Assembly: GCF_003815715.1 (NCBI RefSeq)
Contig: NZ_CP033922.1
Span: forward strand, 4,202,001 to 4,266,000
Origin: Chryseobacterium sp. G0162
GTDB lineage: Bacteria > Bacteroidota > Bacteroidia > Flavobacteriales > Weeksellaceae
Direction: 5' to 3'
DNA: 64,000 bases
Positions within the stretch are counted from its first letter, which is position 1. Every line of letters starts with the position of its first letter. Below the pieces are notes generated by a model. The model saw only the letters and a program-made list of their open reading frames with translations, was not told the origin of the DNA and ran no database searches. Below are positions 45,561 to 56,107 of this stretch, piece after piece. The position numbers and the translations under genes were made by a program.

Positions 45561-48500
45561 ATGAAGAATTATATCTATAGTATAATCGCTTTGCTTATGG
45601 TCATGTTGTGTCCTGCACAAGTGTTCGTAAGTCAAGCCGAATATTTTTGGGACACAGATCCGGGAACCGGAAACGGCATTGCTGTTTTGGCTTCTGACGG
45701 GAGCTTCAATAGTGCTTTCGAACAACTGACCAAAACAGGAATTACTACACCCGGTAATGGTTTACATAAATTCTCTATCCGTATCAAAGATAATACCGGA
45801 GTTTGGGGTCCTGTTTTTACGAATGTTATTAATGTTCAGCAAAATACAACATCCACAATACTAGCACTTTCTCAGGCTGAGTATTTTTGGGATACCGATC
45901 CTGGAGCCGGAAATGGTACTCCGGTATTGGCTACCGATGGGAGTTTTGACAGTGCTTTCGAGCAACTAACCAGAACAGGAATTACTACACCCGGTAATGG
46001 ATTACATAAACTCTCTGTCCGTATCAAAGACAATACAGGGGTTTGGGGACCTGTTTTTACCAATGTCATTAATGTTGAACAACCCGTAACATCAACCATT
46101 CTGGCACTTTCTCAAGCTGAGTATTTTTGGGATACCGATCCGGGAGCCGGAAATGGTACATCGGTATTAGCTGCTGATGGAAATTTTGATAGTACGTATG
46201 AGCAACTGGTTAAAACAGGAATTGCTTTACCAGCTAATGGGTTACACGTATTTAATATCCGTATTAAAGACAATTCTGGTGTTTGGGGGCCTGTTTTTAA
46301 AAATGTGATTAATATAGAAACTCCAACAACTCCTTCAGGATGTTGGCAGGAACTTAGTGTAGGGTATTATTTTTCGGCAGGAATAAAAGCAGATGGAACA
46401 TTATGGACTTGGGGTAGTAATCAATATGGGCAATTAGGAGATGGAACTACTATTGGCAGAACTGCTCCTATGCAAATAGGAACGGCAAATAATTGGTCTA
46501 AAGTAGTAACTGGAGATAGTTTTACTGTTGCCCTCAAAACAGACGGAACGTTATGGGCTTGGGGTAGTAATTTTTGGGGGCAATTAGGCGATGGAACTAC
46601 CATTGATAAATTGAGTCCAATACAAATCGGAACGGCAACGAATTGGAAAAGTATTAGTGCTGGTTCTAGTTCTGCTAATATGGTAGCCCTCAAAACAGAC
46701 GGAACGTTATGGGCTTGGGGTAATAATCAATATGGGCAATTAGGAGATGGAACGACCATTGGTAGAAATGTTCCTACAAAAATCGGCACGGCCACAAACT
46801 GGGTAACTATTGGCAGTGGAGATGTTTTTACATTTGCGATCAAATCAAATGGAACGCTATGGGCCTGGGGTTATAATGCCAATGGGCAATTAGGAGATGG
46901 AACCACAACTAATAGAAATGTTCCAACACAAATTGGAACGGGTACAAATTGGAAAACTGTGGATGGTGGAAATACCCACACTGCAGCTGTCAAAACAGAT
47001 GGAACGCTATGGGCATGGGGCAGTAATTATAATGGTAAGCTAGGAGATGGAACTACGACTAATAGAGTTATTCCAACACAAATAGGAACAGCTGCCAACT
47101 GGCTTAATGTATCTTTAGGTTCTTATTTTACTGTTGCAACCAGAACAGATGGAACACTTTGGGCATGGGGTAACAATTTTTTTGGAGTGTTAGGTAATGG
47201 TACAAATGTATCTACAGATGCTACATCCCCTGTACAAGTAGGTTCCTCGTCAGATAATGTATCGGTTTCCGCAGGATTCTATCATGTTCTTGTAAAAAAT
47301 ACCGACGGTGTTATGAAAGCCTGTGGTCTCAATGGTGATGGGCAGTTAGGTGATGGTACTAATATCAATAAAAATACTTATACTTCTATTAGTTGTTCTT
47401 TAAATTGTGCTCCGCCAGTACAGTTTTCAACAACCAATATTACTGCTTCATCGGCTACTATTAACTGGACAGCATCTACTCCGGCTCCAAATAGCGGCTA
47501 TTTGTATCTTTATAGTACGCATTCACCTATTGGAGGTGTACAAGGGGCTACCTCTTCTAAAACAGTGGATTTAACTAACTTATTACCTGATACCACTTAC
47601 TATTGGTGGGTGGCATCTAATTGTGGATCCAGCCAGGGGAACTGGACTTTGGGTGGTTCTTTTAAAACACTTCCTACAACAGTTACAAATTGCTGGAAGA
47701 GTGTTGCTATTGGAAACCTGCATTCGTTAGGAATAAAAACAGACGGAACTTTATGGTCATGGGGATATAATTCTTATGGACAATTAGGAGACGGAACTGT
47801 TTCTAACAGAAATACTCCAAAACAAATAGGAACTGCAACAGATTGGGTAAGCATTACCACTGGAGAAAATTATTCACTAGCTCTAAAATCTAATGGAACA
47901 CTTTGGGCATGGGGAAAAAATACTAATGGGCAAATTGGTGATGGAACTACAAATAGCAAAACCACTCCAACGCAAATAGGAACCGCAACAGACTGGGTAG
48001 GTATGACCGCTGGTGATGGTCATACATTAGCTTTAAAATCTAATGGAACACTTTGGGCCTGGGGAAGTAATTCTTATGGACAGTTAGGTGATGGTACAAC
48101 CATAAATAAAAATATACCAATCCAAGTTGGAAGCGCAACAGACTGGCGAAGCGTAGAATCAGGACGAGGGTCTACTCTGGCCATAAAAACAAATGGAACG
48201 CTTTGGACCTGGGGAAGTAATTTCAGCGCAGAACTGGGAGATGGAACTACCAATCACAGAAGTACACCAATGCAAATCGGAACAGATACGAATTGGAGTA
48301 GTGTAGATGGTGGATCAAGTCATTCGTTAGGTATTAAAACTGATGGAACGATTTGGGGCTGGGGTGCTAATAACAGTGGCCAGCTAGGAGATGGAAGCAC
48401 TATATATAAGTTTGTTCCAACACAGATAGGAGTATCAAGCAATTGGAGTAGTATTAATGCCGGTCAAGGTGGATCTTCAGTAGCTCTCAAAACAGATGGT

Positions 48501-49010
48501 ACACTTTGGGTATGGGGTTCTAATAGTAGTGGGGAATTGGGTGATGGAACAACAATCACTCAATATACACCTATGCTTATGGGGAATCCTACCAATAGAA
48601 AGGTTATTGCAATAGGAATGAATAATATAGCTGTTATAGGTACAGATGGATTTTTAACAATCAGTGGATCCAATCAGATGGGACAGATAGGTGATGGTAC
48701 ATATACTCACAAGAAAATATTTACACCTCTTGCTTGTCCTACAAGTACTTTATCCGTTACAGAAGTTACAACAAAAGCAGATCAGCTGAAAGTCTATCCG
48801 AATCCGGTACAGGATATTCTAACAGTCTCTCTTGATCAAAAGATTCTTTTGGTAACGGTTTACAATGCCGCAGGGCAGTTGATCCTTACAAAAGCAATCA
48901 ATGATACTAAAGGAACGATTGATTTTTCTGCTTTACCATCAGGAGTGTATATGGTGAAAGTAAATGCAGCTAATGACTTTGTAAAAACAGTGAAAGTGAT
49001 TAAACGATAA
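45561..49010 (+). CDS. T9SS-secreted RCC1-repeat protein with two seven-repeat propellers (module 1)
   Basis: A 1149-residue protein. Signal peptide 1-20; three N-terminal repeats of about 80 residues ([12 protein letters not shown]..., 24-257); seven RCC1-type repeats of about 50 residues (263-615, [20 protein letters not shown]); an FN3-like domain (617-705, [20 protein letters not shown]); seven more RCC1 repeats (707-1060); and a T9SS type A sorting domain (1063-1149, [20 protein letters not shown] ending VKVIKR). Seven repeats per set is the number of blades in an RCC1 propeller. The protein should sit on the cell surface or be released by T9SS. The ligand is unknown. Confidence 0.9.
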   Translation: MKNYIYSIIALLMVMLCPAQVFVSQAEYFWDTDPGTGNGIAVLASDGSFNSAFEQLTKTGITTPGNGLHKFSIRIKDNTGVWGPVFTNVINVQQNTTSTILALSQAEYFWDTDPGAGNGTPVLATDGSFDSAFEQLTRTGITTPGNGLHKLSVRIKDNTGVWGPVFTNVINVEQPVTSTILALSQAEYFWDTDPGAGNGTSVLAADGNFDSTYEQLVKTGIALPANGLHVFNIRIKDNSGVWGPVFKNVINIETPTTPSGCWQELSVGYYFSAGIKADGTLWTWGSNQYGQLGDGTTIGRTAPMQIGTANNWSKVVTGDSFTVALKTDGTLWAWGSNFWGQLGDGTTIDKLSPIQIGTATNWKSISAGSSSANMVALKTDGTLWAWGNNQYGQLGDGTTIGRNVPTKIGTATNWVTIGSGDVFTFAIKSNGTLWAWGYNANGQLGDGTTTNRNVPTQIGTGTNWKTVDGGNTHTAAVKTDGTLWAWGSNYNGKLGDGTTTNRVIPTQIGTAANWLNVSLGSYFTVATRTDGTLWAWGNNFFGVLGNGTNVSTDATSPVQVGSSSDNVSVSAGFYHVLVKNTDGVMKACGLNGDGQLGDGTNINKNTYTSISCSLNCAPPVQFSTTNITASSATINWTASTPAPNSGYLYLYSTHSPIGGVQGATSSKTVDLTNLLPDTTYYWWVASNCGSSQGNWTLGGSFKTLPTTVTNCWKSVAIGNLHSLGIKTDGTLWSWGYNSYGQLGDGTVSNRNTPKQIGTATDWVSITTGENYSLALKSNGTLWAWGKNTNGQIGDGTTNSKTTPTQIGTATDWVGMTAGDGHTLALKSNGTLWAWGSNSYGQLGDGTTINKNIPIQVGSATDWRSVESGRGSTLAIKTNGTLWTWGSNFSAELGDGTTNHRSTPMQIGTDTNWSSVDGGSSHSLGIKTDGTIWGWGANNSGQLGDGSTIYKFVPTQIGVSSNWSSINAGQGGSSVALKTDGTLWVWGSNSSGELGDGTTITQYTPMLMGNPTNRKVIAIGMNNIAVIGTDGFLTISGSNQMGQIGDGTYTHKKIFTPLACPTSTLSVTEVTTKADQLKVYPNPVQDILTVSLDQKILLVTVYNAAGQLILTKAINDTKGTIDFSALPSGVYMVKVNAANDFVKTVKVIKR

Positions 49011-49062
49011 ATATTAAAATTTTAATACAACTAAGATTTTCTGAAAATTGAAAGCTTTCAAA

Positions 49063-49100
49063 ATAGCGCCACTTATCTTTAAGTGGCGCTATATTTTAAT
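49063..49100 (+). terminator. Terminator of module 1
   Basis: ATAGCGCCACTTA / TAAGTGGCGCTAT, 13-bp stem, TCTT loop, then ATTTTAAT. A near-identical hairpin ends module 2 (55490-55519). Confidence 0.9.
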
Positions 49101-49163
49101 ATGTTGTTGTTAATTTTTTAATCTACATTCCTGATATTTAGTAATATTATTCTTCATTTACTA

Positions 49164-49194
49164 TTTGATGATTCATAATAAAAATATACTTTTG
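49164..49194 (+). promoter_or_regulatory. Bacteroidetes promoter of module 2
   Basis: TTTG (49164-49167), 19 bp, TACTTTTG (49187-49194). It is homologous to 43947-43977 (shared GATGATTCAT/GATGAATCAT and TTTTGCAG). Confidence 0.8.
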
Positions 49195-49541
49195 CAGTTG
49201 ACAATATATATGATAATATATAATATTGTTAATTAAAAAAAACTAAAAACTAATAAACTAAGCGTGAAAATTAATTAAACCATGAACTACACTATATTTA
49301 TTTTGCCCATTCATCATAGCTAATTGTTTCCAACAATTTAAAAACAGCATTAAAATTTTGAAATTTCTTTAAAGCAGTTGTATTGAATCGATATGATTCT
49401 TTTTTCAAATCATACCTTACTGTTAAAAATCATAACAGTAATATCAGTTTGAGAATCACAAAAGCTTGAAGCAATGTCTGAAAAGTTTGATGTGGTAAGA
49501 GTTATGATGTTACCTTATTTAATCAACGAAAATACCTTTAA

Positions 49542-49563
49542 AATCAATGTTTATTCATTGATT
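49542..49563 (+). promoter_or_regulatory. Conserved leader hairpin of module 2
   Basis: AATCAATG and CATTGATT pair over 8 bp around a 6-nt loop TTTATT. The stem is kept relative to module 1 while the loop differs. Confidence 0.55.
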
Positions 49564-49698
49564 GAAGTTGCTATACCGCAAGCTCTGTGCTTTAAAAAAG
49601 AAAACCGAAAGTGACAGTTCTTACGTTTGGCTATCAGAAGGGTTTTGGGAATCAAAGGACCTAAATTTAATATTAAACCAACCAATTTTTATACTATT

Positions 49699-50877
49699 AT
49701 GACAAAAAAACTACTCATCATGGCCTTCACAGGCTTATCCGGGACTATGGCTTTTGCAGCCGATCTGTATGTTAGAAATGGCGGAATAGGGGGTGCTTAC
49801 TCTACCGTAAGTGCGGCTATTACAGCAGCTTCAGACGGAGACCGCATCATCATTCAGCCCAAAACCAATGGGACAGCGTATATAGAAAACCTGACTATTA
49901 ACAAGTCACTTACTTTTGTTTCGGAAACCAATTATAATAAATATATCATTCAGGGAAATATTACTATCAATCCGGCAGCAGGAAGAGTAGTGACCATCAG
50001 CAGTCTGAGTACAGGGGCTTCTGGCAGTTATAATTTAGAAACAAACGGAGGAACATCAGGCGGAAGAACTACTGTTAATCTTTTGAATTGTGATCTGAAT
50101 AATGTTTTTTCATATCAGATCAATACAACTACCAACGTTTCCGGTAGTACGGTGAAGGGAAACCTGATATTTTCTCACGGAATATGTACGGCCAATAAAA
50201 CAGGGTTTATCAATATCTATTCTGTGGCACCGGATACCATTCCTGCCTCATCTGATATTGAAGTGTATGGTAATATATCAAACGGAGGGATACAGACTTC
50301 ACAAATCAATTATAACTTTAAATTCTACAATAATTTCTGTACCGGGTTTAATATTACAAACCTTAAATCAGGAAGCTCTAACGAAATCGTTAACAATACT
50401 GTTTACAACCCTAATCCGGGTGATTTGGCTCCGTTTACGATTAACATCAATGGAACAACGGCTGGAAATATTGCCATTATGAATAATGCTGTTTCTTTTG
50501 TAGTGGGTCAAACCAATGTTTGTATTCAAAACGCAAGTAGTAATGTAAATGTGACCGCTAGTTATAATTTATCTACGAACCCTTTTATAACACAAGGGAA
50601 TATGACTCAAAGCAACAATTCAGGGTCAGTTAATATGAATTTTGATAATACGGCATATACGGTAACCGGTATGAATGTTAATGCAGGAAATTCTGATGTA
50701 AAATACACAGATTTAGACCTTACCAGAAACGATGTTGGGCATTATGGCGGTTCTAACAGCTGGGCAAATTACTGGCCTGCAGATAACGGAGGAAAACCTC
50801 AGGTGAATTACTTGGTAACTCCAAGAACAGTCAACAATGGTACGTTAACCATCACCGGATCAGGTTTTTCTAAATAA
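49699..50877 (+). CDS. Secreted right-handed beta-helix protein (module 2)
   Basis: The protein has 392 residues from ATG 49699 (MTKKLLIMAFTGLSGTMAFA). An upstream ATG at 49627 would extend into the leader, which the first copy does not support, and would spoil the signal peptide. It is a close paralogue of 44366-45541, collinear to the end (TLTITGSGFSK against TLNISGSGFSK). The middle third is the most diverged. It is 17 bp from the second propeller gene. Confidence 0.82.
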   Translation: MTKKLLIMAFTGLSGTMAFAADLYVRNGGIGGAYSTVSAAITAASDGDRIIIQPKTNGTAYIENLTINKSLTFVSETNYNKYIIQGNITINPAAGRVVTISSLSTGASGSYNLETNGGTSGGRTTVNLLNCDLNNVFSYQINTTTNVSGSTVKGNLIFSHGICTANKTGFINIYSVAPDTIPASSDIEVYGNISNGGIQTSQINYNFKFYNNFCTGFNITNLKSGSSNEIVNNTVYNPNPGDLAPFTININGTTAGNIAIMNNAVSFVVGQTNVCIQNASSNVNVTASYNLSTNPFITQGNMTQSNNSGSVNMNFDNTAYTVTGMNVNAGNSDVKYTDLDLTRNDVGHYGGSNSWANYWPADNGGKPQVNYLVTPRTVNNGTLTITGSGFSK

Positions 50878-50894
50878 TCTTAATCATACAATAT

Positions 50895-53800
50895 ATGAAT
50901 AAATATATCTATAGTATAATCGCTTTGTTTATGGCGACGCTGTGCTGGGCGCAGATGTTCGTGAGCCAGGCCGAGTATTTCTGGGATACCGATCCCGGAA
51001 AAGGAAACGGTACTTCCGTATTAGCTACGGATGGAAGTTTCAACAGTGTTTTTGAGCAATTAACCAAAACAGGAATTGCAACACCAGGCATCGGTTTACA
51101 CAAACTCTCTGTTCGTATCAAAGACAATATGGGAGTTTGGGGGCCTGTTTTTACCAATGTCATTGATGTTCAGCAAAATTCAGTGTCAAACATCCTGGCC
51201 ATTTCTCAGGCTGAATATTTCTGGGATAATGATCCGGGAAAAGGAAATGGTACTCCGGTATTAGCTACCGATGGTAATTTTAACAGTACTTACGAGCAAC
51301 TGACCAAAACAGGAATTGCTTTGCCATCCGCTGGTTTACACGTATTTAATGTTCGTATCAGAGACAATGCAGGGGTTTGGGGGCCACTTTTTAAAAATGT
51401 TATTAATATCGAAGCTTCAACACCTTCAGGTTGCTGGCAGACTCTTAGTACAAAAGGTGACCATTCAGCAGGTATAAAAACAGACGGAACATTATGGACG
51501 TGGGGAAGTAATTCCAATGGCCAGCTCGGAGACGGAACAACGATCGATAGAAATATGGCTATCCAGATAGGCACAGCCAATAATTGGTTGAAAGTAGAAG
51601 CCGGATCTGATTATACTGTTGCCATCAAAACAGATGGTACCTTATGGGCGTGGGGTGAAAATAACTATGGCCAATTGGGAGACGGAACTACTATAGACAG
51701 ATTTATTCCTACTCAGGTTGGAACAGCCAATAACTGGCAAAGTATAGCTGCCGGGCTTTATCATGTATCAGCTGTCAAAACAGATGGTACACTTTGGGGA
51801 TGGGGATATAATAATGAAGGAGAATTAGGAGACGGAACTTCAATTGCCAAAAAAATCCCAACACAAATTGGAACAGATACAGACTGGACCATGACCTCAG
51901 CGGGAAGTTATCATACATTGGCTTTAAAATCAAATGGAACACTATGGGGATGGGGTAATAATTCTGATGGACGAGTAAATGGAACTCCGGGCAATAAGTA
52001 TTTTCCGGTTCAAATCGGAACGGAGAACAATTGGCAACGTGTTGATGCCGGATATAGCCATTCTGTAGCACTCAAAACCGATGGTACGCTATGGTCATGG
52101 GGAAGAAATACTTATGGAGAATTAGGAGATGGAACAGTAGTTTCAAAATCAATCCCAACACAGGTAGGAACGGCAAACAATTGGTTAAATGCATCCGCAG
52201 GAATGCAGTTTACAATGGCCACTAAAACAGATGGTACGCTATGGGCATGGGGGAACAATTACTATGGAACATTCGGGAACGGTACATCAGGATCTACCTA
52301 TGTTATATCACCTGTAAAAGTAGGATCGTCTTCAGACAATATGCAGGTTTTTGCCGGAGATAATTCTGTTCTTGTAAAAACTAACGATGGCTTTTTAAAA
52401 GTATGTGGACTCAATAACAGAGGAGGATTAGGTGATGGTACGAATGAACATAAATTTACTTATACTTCTATTAGTTGCCCTTCAAATTGTCTTCCGCCAA
52501 CACAATTTTCATCAACCAATGTAACTTCTACAACGGCTACTATTAAGTGGACTGCATCAAATTCAGCACCTAATGGAGGTTATCTGTATCTTTATAGTAC
52601 CCACACAGTAGTTGGAGGAATACAGGGAGCTACTTCTTCTACAACTGCAGATCTGACAAACTTATTACCAGGTACCAAATATTACTGGTGGGTAGCATCG
52701 TATTGTGGATCAAGCCAGGGCAATTGGGTGCCGGGAGGTTCTTTTACCACACCTTCTACCACGGATACAAGTTGTTGGAAAAGTGCCGCTGCCGGATGGT
52801 TACATTCATTAGCCATCAAAACAGATGGAACGCTATGGGCTTGGGGATATAATACCTATGGGCAATTTGGAGATGGAACCAATACTAACAATTCTAAACC
52901 AACCCCAGTAGGAACAGATAATAATTGGCTGAAAATAGCAGCAGGTTATTACCATTCTGTGGCACTCAAAACAGATGGTACCCTATGGACATGGGGACGT
53001 AATGAGGAAGGCCAATTAGGAGACGGAAGTAATACTAACAAAAATGTTATAACACAAATAGGAACTGCAACAGACTGGGTAAGTGTTGTAGCCGGTAGTG
53101 AGCATACAGTAGCTCTGAAATCAAATGGAACAATTTGGGCTTGGGGTGAAAATAACTATGGACAGTTAGGAGACGGTACAAAGATCAGGAAAAATGTGCC
53201 TGTACAGATAGGTACCGCAACAGACTGGGCAAGTATTAACGCGGGACAAAATCATACCCTTGCTCTCAAAACAGATGGAACACTATGGGCTTGGGGATAT
53301 AATAATAGTGGACAAGTAGGAGACGGTACAAGGTTAGATAAATTAACTCCAATAAAAATAGGAACCGCAACAAATTGGAAAAGTATTGATGGCGGAGGAG
53401 ACATGTCGATAGGAATCAAAACAGATGGAACACTATGGGCTTGGGGAAGTAATTTCAGAGGAGCTCTGGGAGATGGAACTACAGTGGATACATATACTCC
53501 AATACAAATTGGAACAGAAGCAAATTGGAGAAGTGTTGATGCTGGTTTTGGTAATTCTTCTATCGCTCTGAAAGCAGATGGTACTCTCTGGACATGGGGA
53601 AGTAACAGCAATGGCCAGTTAGGAGATGGAACAGCAACTAATAGAAATATCCCTATACTTATCGGAACTGCTGCTAACTGGCAAAGCATTTCAGCTGGGA
53701 GTTCCCACACACTTGTGATTAATACCAACGGGCTTTTAGCAGGAGCTGGTGATAATCAGTTGGGAGAAATAGGAGACGGAACAAGGCTTAAAAGGAGAAT

Positions 53801-55439
53801 ATTTACACCGGTAGCTTGTCCTCCGGCTTGTAATCCTCCTGGACAGTTTATATCTTCTAATATTACATCCAGTTCGGCTACTCTTGGTTGGACAACACCT
53901 AGTCCGGCTCCTGGTGGAGGATATTCATATATGTATAGCACAAATTCAGAGTTTGGAGGAATAGAAGGGAAAACTACTTCTACTGCGGGTAATAATGTGA
54001 CCAATTTATTGCCAAACACCACTTACTATTGGTGGGTAGCATCTAGTTGTGGATATAATCAGACGAATTGGATACCGGCAGGATCCTTTACTACACTTCC
54101 TACCAATGAAACAGGTTGTTGGGAAAATGTGAGCTCAGGCGCTTATCATTCATTAGCACTCAGATCAGACGGTACATTATGGGCATGGGGATCTAATAAT
54201 AATGGCCAGCTAGGTGACGGCACTAGCACCTCAAAAAACATTCCTGTACAAATAGGCACTAGTACCTGGCTGAAAATTGCTGCTGGATACAGTCATAATG
54301 TTGCCATCAAAGCAGATGGAACAATATGGACATGGGGAAGTAATCAACATGGGCAATTAGGTGATGGAACTACAACTTCAAATAATAATCCAACGCAAAT
54401 CGGGACAGCTACGGACTGGGTAAACATTGCTGTTGGGTATAATCATACATTCGGAATTAAGTCAGATGGAACATTATGGGGTTGGGGACTTAATGATTAT
54501 GGATTATTAGGTGATGGAACTACCATCAATAAAAACGTACCTGTGCAAATCGGGACTGCAAATGATTGGAAAATGATCACAGCAGGGTCTGAGCATACTC
54601 TTGCCATCAAAACCAATGGAACACTATGGGGTTGGGGAAATACAAATAATGGACGGGTAGGTGAAGGAACTACAACTTCAACAATCATATCAACTCCTAT
54701 TCAAATAGGAACCGCTGCTGATTGGAAAAATGTGAGTGCTGGTTGGCTTCATTCGTTAGGGATGAAAACAGATGGAACGTTATGGGGCTGGGGAAATAAT
54801 TCAGACGGGCAATTAGGTGATGGAACCACCATTTCTAAAAGTACTCCAACGCAAATCGGGACTGGAACAAACTGGAAAAATGTGAGCACTAACAATTATA
54901 GTTCTTCAGTAGGACTTAAAACAGATGGTACTCTTTGGGCATGGGGTAGAAATACTTACGGGCAATTAGGGGATGGAACTACAGTCCGCAGATTGAATCC
55001 AACTCAAATAGGAACAGCTACTGACAGAAAAATTGTTGCCGCAGGAGACTATACCACACTTGTAATCAATACCAATGGATTCTTATCAGGAACCGGTCGT
55101 AATGATGACGGAGAAATAGGGGATGGTACCAATATTTCAAAGCCAATTTTTACACCTATTGCTTGTCCTAAAGATGTATTAGCTGTTGTAGAGAATACAC
55201 CAAAGACAGATCAGCTGAAAGTGTATCCCAATCCGGTAAGTGATATTCTGACGATCTCTTTTGATCAAAAGATTCATTCTGTAACCATTTACAATGCAGC
55301 AGGACAGCTGATACTTGCGAAAGCAATTGATGATACTAAAGGAACAATTGATGTTTCCGGATTTGTATCAGGGCTTTATCTGGTGAAAGTAAATGCAGCC
55401 AATGGTTTTGTAAAAACAGTAAAAGTTATCAAACGATAA
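50895..55439 (+). CDS. T9SS-secreted RCC1-repeat protein with three seven-repeat propellers (module 2)
   Basis: A 1514-residue paralogue of the module 1 protein. Signal peptide ([20 protein letters not shown]); two N-terminal 80-residue repeats; seven RCC1 repeats (about 178-528); FN3 (530-618); seven repeats (620-972); FN3 (973-1068, ATLGWTTPSPAPGGGYSYMY); seven repeats (1069-1420); T9SS sorting domain (1427-1514, [17 protein letters not shown] ending VKVIKR). The length difference from module 1 (365 residues) equals one extra propeller-FN3 unit minus one N-terminal repeat. The last repeat of each set is degenerate (for instance SGTGRNDDGEIGDGTN), as expected at a propeller closure. Confidence 0.9.
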   Translation: MNKYIYSIIALFMATLCWAQMFVSQAEYFWDTDPGKGNGTSVLATDGSFNSVFEQLTKTGIATPGIGLHKLSVRIKDNMGVWGPVFTNVIDVQQNSVSNILAISQAEYFWDNDPGKGNGTPVLATDGNFNSTYEQLTKTGIALPSAGLHVFNVRIRDNAGVWGPLFKNVINIEASTPSGCWQTLSTKGDHSAGIKTDGTLWTWGSNSNGQLGDGTTIDRNMAIQIGTANNWLKVEAGSDYTVAIKTDGTLWAWGENNYGQLGDGTTIDRFIPTQVGTANNWQSIAAGLYHVSAVKTDGTLWGWGYNNEGELGDGTSIAKKIPTQIGTDTDWTMTSAGSYHTLALKSNGTLWGWGNNSDGRVNGTPGNKYFPVQIGTENNWQRVDAGYSHSVALKTDGTLWSWGRNTYGELGDGTVVSKSIPTQVGTANNWLNASAGMQFTMATKTDGTLWAWGNNYYGTFGNGTSGSTYVISPVKVGSSSDNMQVFAGDNSVLVKTNDGFLKVCGLNNRGGLGDGTNEHKFTYTSISCPSNCLPPTQFSSTNVTSTTATIKWTASNSAPNGGYLYLYSTHTVVGGIQGATSSTTADLTNLLPGTKYYWWVASYCGSSQGNWVPGGSFTTPSTTDTSCWKSAAAGWLHSLAIKTDGTLWAWGYNTYGQFGDGTNTNNSKPTPVGTDNNWLKIAAGYYHSVALKTDGTLWTWGRNEEGQLGDGSNTNKNVITQIGTATDWVSVVAGSEHTVALKSNGTIWAWGENNYGQLGDGTKIRKNVPVQIGTATDWASINAGQNHTLALKTDGTLWAWGYNNSGQVGDGTRLDKLTPIKIGTATNWKSIDGGGDMSIGIKTDGTLWAWGSNFRGALGDGTTVDTYTPIQIGTEANWRSVDAGFGNSSIALKADGTLWTWGSNSNGQLGDGTATNRNIPILIGTAANWQSISAGSSHTLVINTNGLLAGAGDNQLGEIGDGTRLKRRIFTPVACPPACNPPGQFISSNITSSSATLGWTTPSPAPGGGYSYMYSTNSEFGGIEGKTTSTAGNNVTNLLPNTTYYWWVASSCGYNQTNWIPAGSFTTLPTNETGCWENVSSGAYHSLALRSDGTLWAWGSNNNGQLGDGTSTSKNIPVQIGTSTWLKIAAGYSHNVAIKADGTIWTWGSNQHGQLGDGTTTSNNNPTQIGTATDWVNIAVGYNHTFGIKSDGTLWGWGLNDYGLLGDGTTINKNVPVQIGTANDWKMITAGSEHTLAIKTNGTLWGWGNTNNGRVGEGTTTSTIISTPIQIGTAADWKNVSAGWLHSLGMKTDGTLWGWGNNSDGQLGDGTTISKSTPTQIGTGTNWKNVSTNNYSSSVGLKTDGTLWAWGRNTYGQLGDGTTVRRLNPTQIGTATDRKIVAAGDYTTLVINTNGFLSGTGRNDDGEIGDGTNISKPIFTPIACPKDVLAVVENTPKTDQLKVYPNPVSDILTISFDQKIHSVTIYNAAGQLILAKAIDDTKGTIDVSGFVSGLYLVKVNAANGFVKTVKVIKR

Positions 55440-55489
55440 ACATTAAATTTTAATGTAATCATTAAGATTTCTTTTTGAAGTCATTCAAT

Positions 55490-55527
55490 ATAGCGTCACT
55501 TAAAAATAAGTGGCGCTATATTTTTTT
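55490..55527 (+). terminator. Terminator of module 2
   Basis: ATAGCGTCACTTA / TAAGTGGCGCTAT with an AAAA loop and a long T-run. It differs from the module 1 terminator by a C-to-T change that keeps pairing as a wobble. Confidence 0.9.
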
Positions 55528-55594
55528 TACTAATCAATATTTTTGAATATCTTAAGTGAGCCCAAAAATAAGAACCAATTAAAACTTTAAAACC

Positions 55595-56005
55595 ATGAAA
55601 AAAACACTATTTATTAGCTTTTTTCTGTTCAGCGTTTCCATGGCAATTGCACAAACTATAGAATCTGCAAGTCGTGGCACGGCAGGCTATATAAAATCAG
55701 ATGGCACCATTGAAAATAGTAACCGATCCACGGTAGGATATATCAAGTCTGACGGAACAATTGAAAATAAAAGCCGCTCAACAATCGGTTACATTAAAAG
55801 TGATGGGACTATAGAAAACAGCAGCCGTTCTACAGTAGGTTATGTTAAACAAGACGGTACTGTTGAAAACAGCAGTCGTTCAACGATTGGTTATATTAAA
55901 GATGATGGAACAGTGGAAAACAGTAGCCGTAGTACTATTGGCTATGCTAAGGGTATAAAAAAAGAATGGGTGGCAGTAGTGTATTTCTTTTTTAAACTAA
56001 ATTAA
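55595..56005 (+). CDS. Small secreted protein of 17-residue tandem repeats
   Basis: A 136-residue protein with a signal peptide (MKKTLFISFFLFSVSMAIAQ) and six repeats of 17 residues marked by GY at positions 31, 48, 65, 82, 99 and 116 (consensus TIGYIKSDGTIENSSRS). The end, KKEWVAVVYFFFKLN, is hydrophobic and could be a membrane anchor or sorting tail. It has no catalytic motif. It lies right after the module 2 terminator with its own leader. The IKSDGT core echoes the IK(S/T)DGT motif of the RCC1 proteins next door. Confidence 0.75.
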   Translation: MKKTLFISFFLFSVSMAIAQTIESASRGTAGYIKSDGTIENSNRSTVGYIKSDGTIENKSRSTIGYIKSDGTIENSSRSTVGYVKQDGTVENSSRSTIGYIKDDGTVENSSRSTIGYAKGIKKEWVAVVYFFFKLN

Positions 56006-56107
56006 TGACCAGCGCTTATAAAAAAGAATCTTTAATTGAGGAAATACTTTTTCAGATACTTTTTCTGTTATGCTTAACTAAAAATAAAAACACCAAAAAA
56101 TAAAGAT

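Larger units (their letters stand above)
49101..49698 (+). other. Promoter and long leader of module 2
   Basis: A perfect promoter at 49164-49194, a leader of about 500 nt, a 13-codon frame (49282-49323, MNYTIFILPIHHS) resembling the one in the module 1 leader, and a hairpin at 49542-49563. A stretch matching ATCAACGAAAATACCTTT is shared with the module 1 leader (ATTCAACGAAAATACCTTTT). No other gene was found. Confidence 0.6.

Noticed and set aside
53252..53728. 158-codon minus-strand frame and similar ones across the RCC1 genes
   Set aside because: Long antisense frames arise because the coding strand is made of near-identical 150-bp repeats; products are Pro- and Val-rich mirror copies with no independent motifs.
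55680..55950. Regular 51-bp repeats, superficially CRISPR-like
   Set aside because: The repeats stay in frame and encode the 17-residue units of a secreted protein; there are no unique spacers or cas genes.
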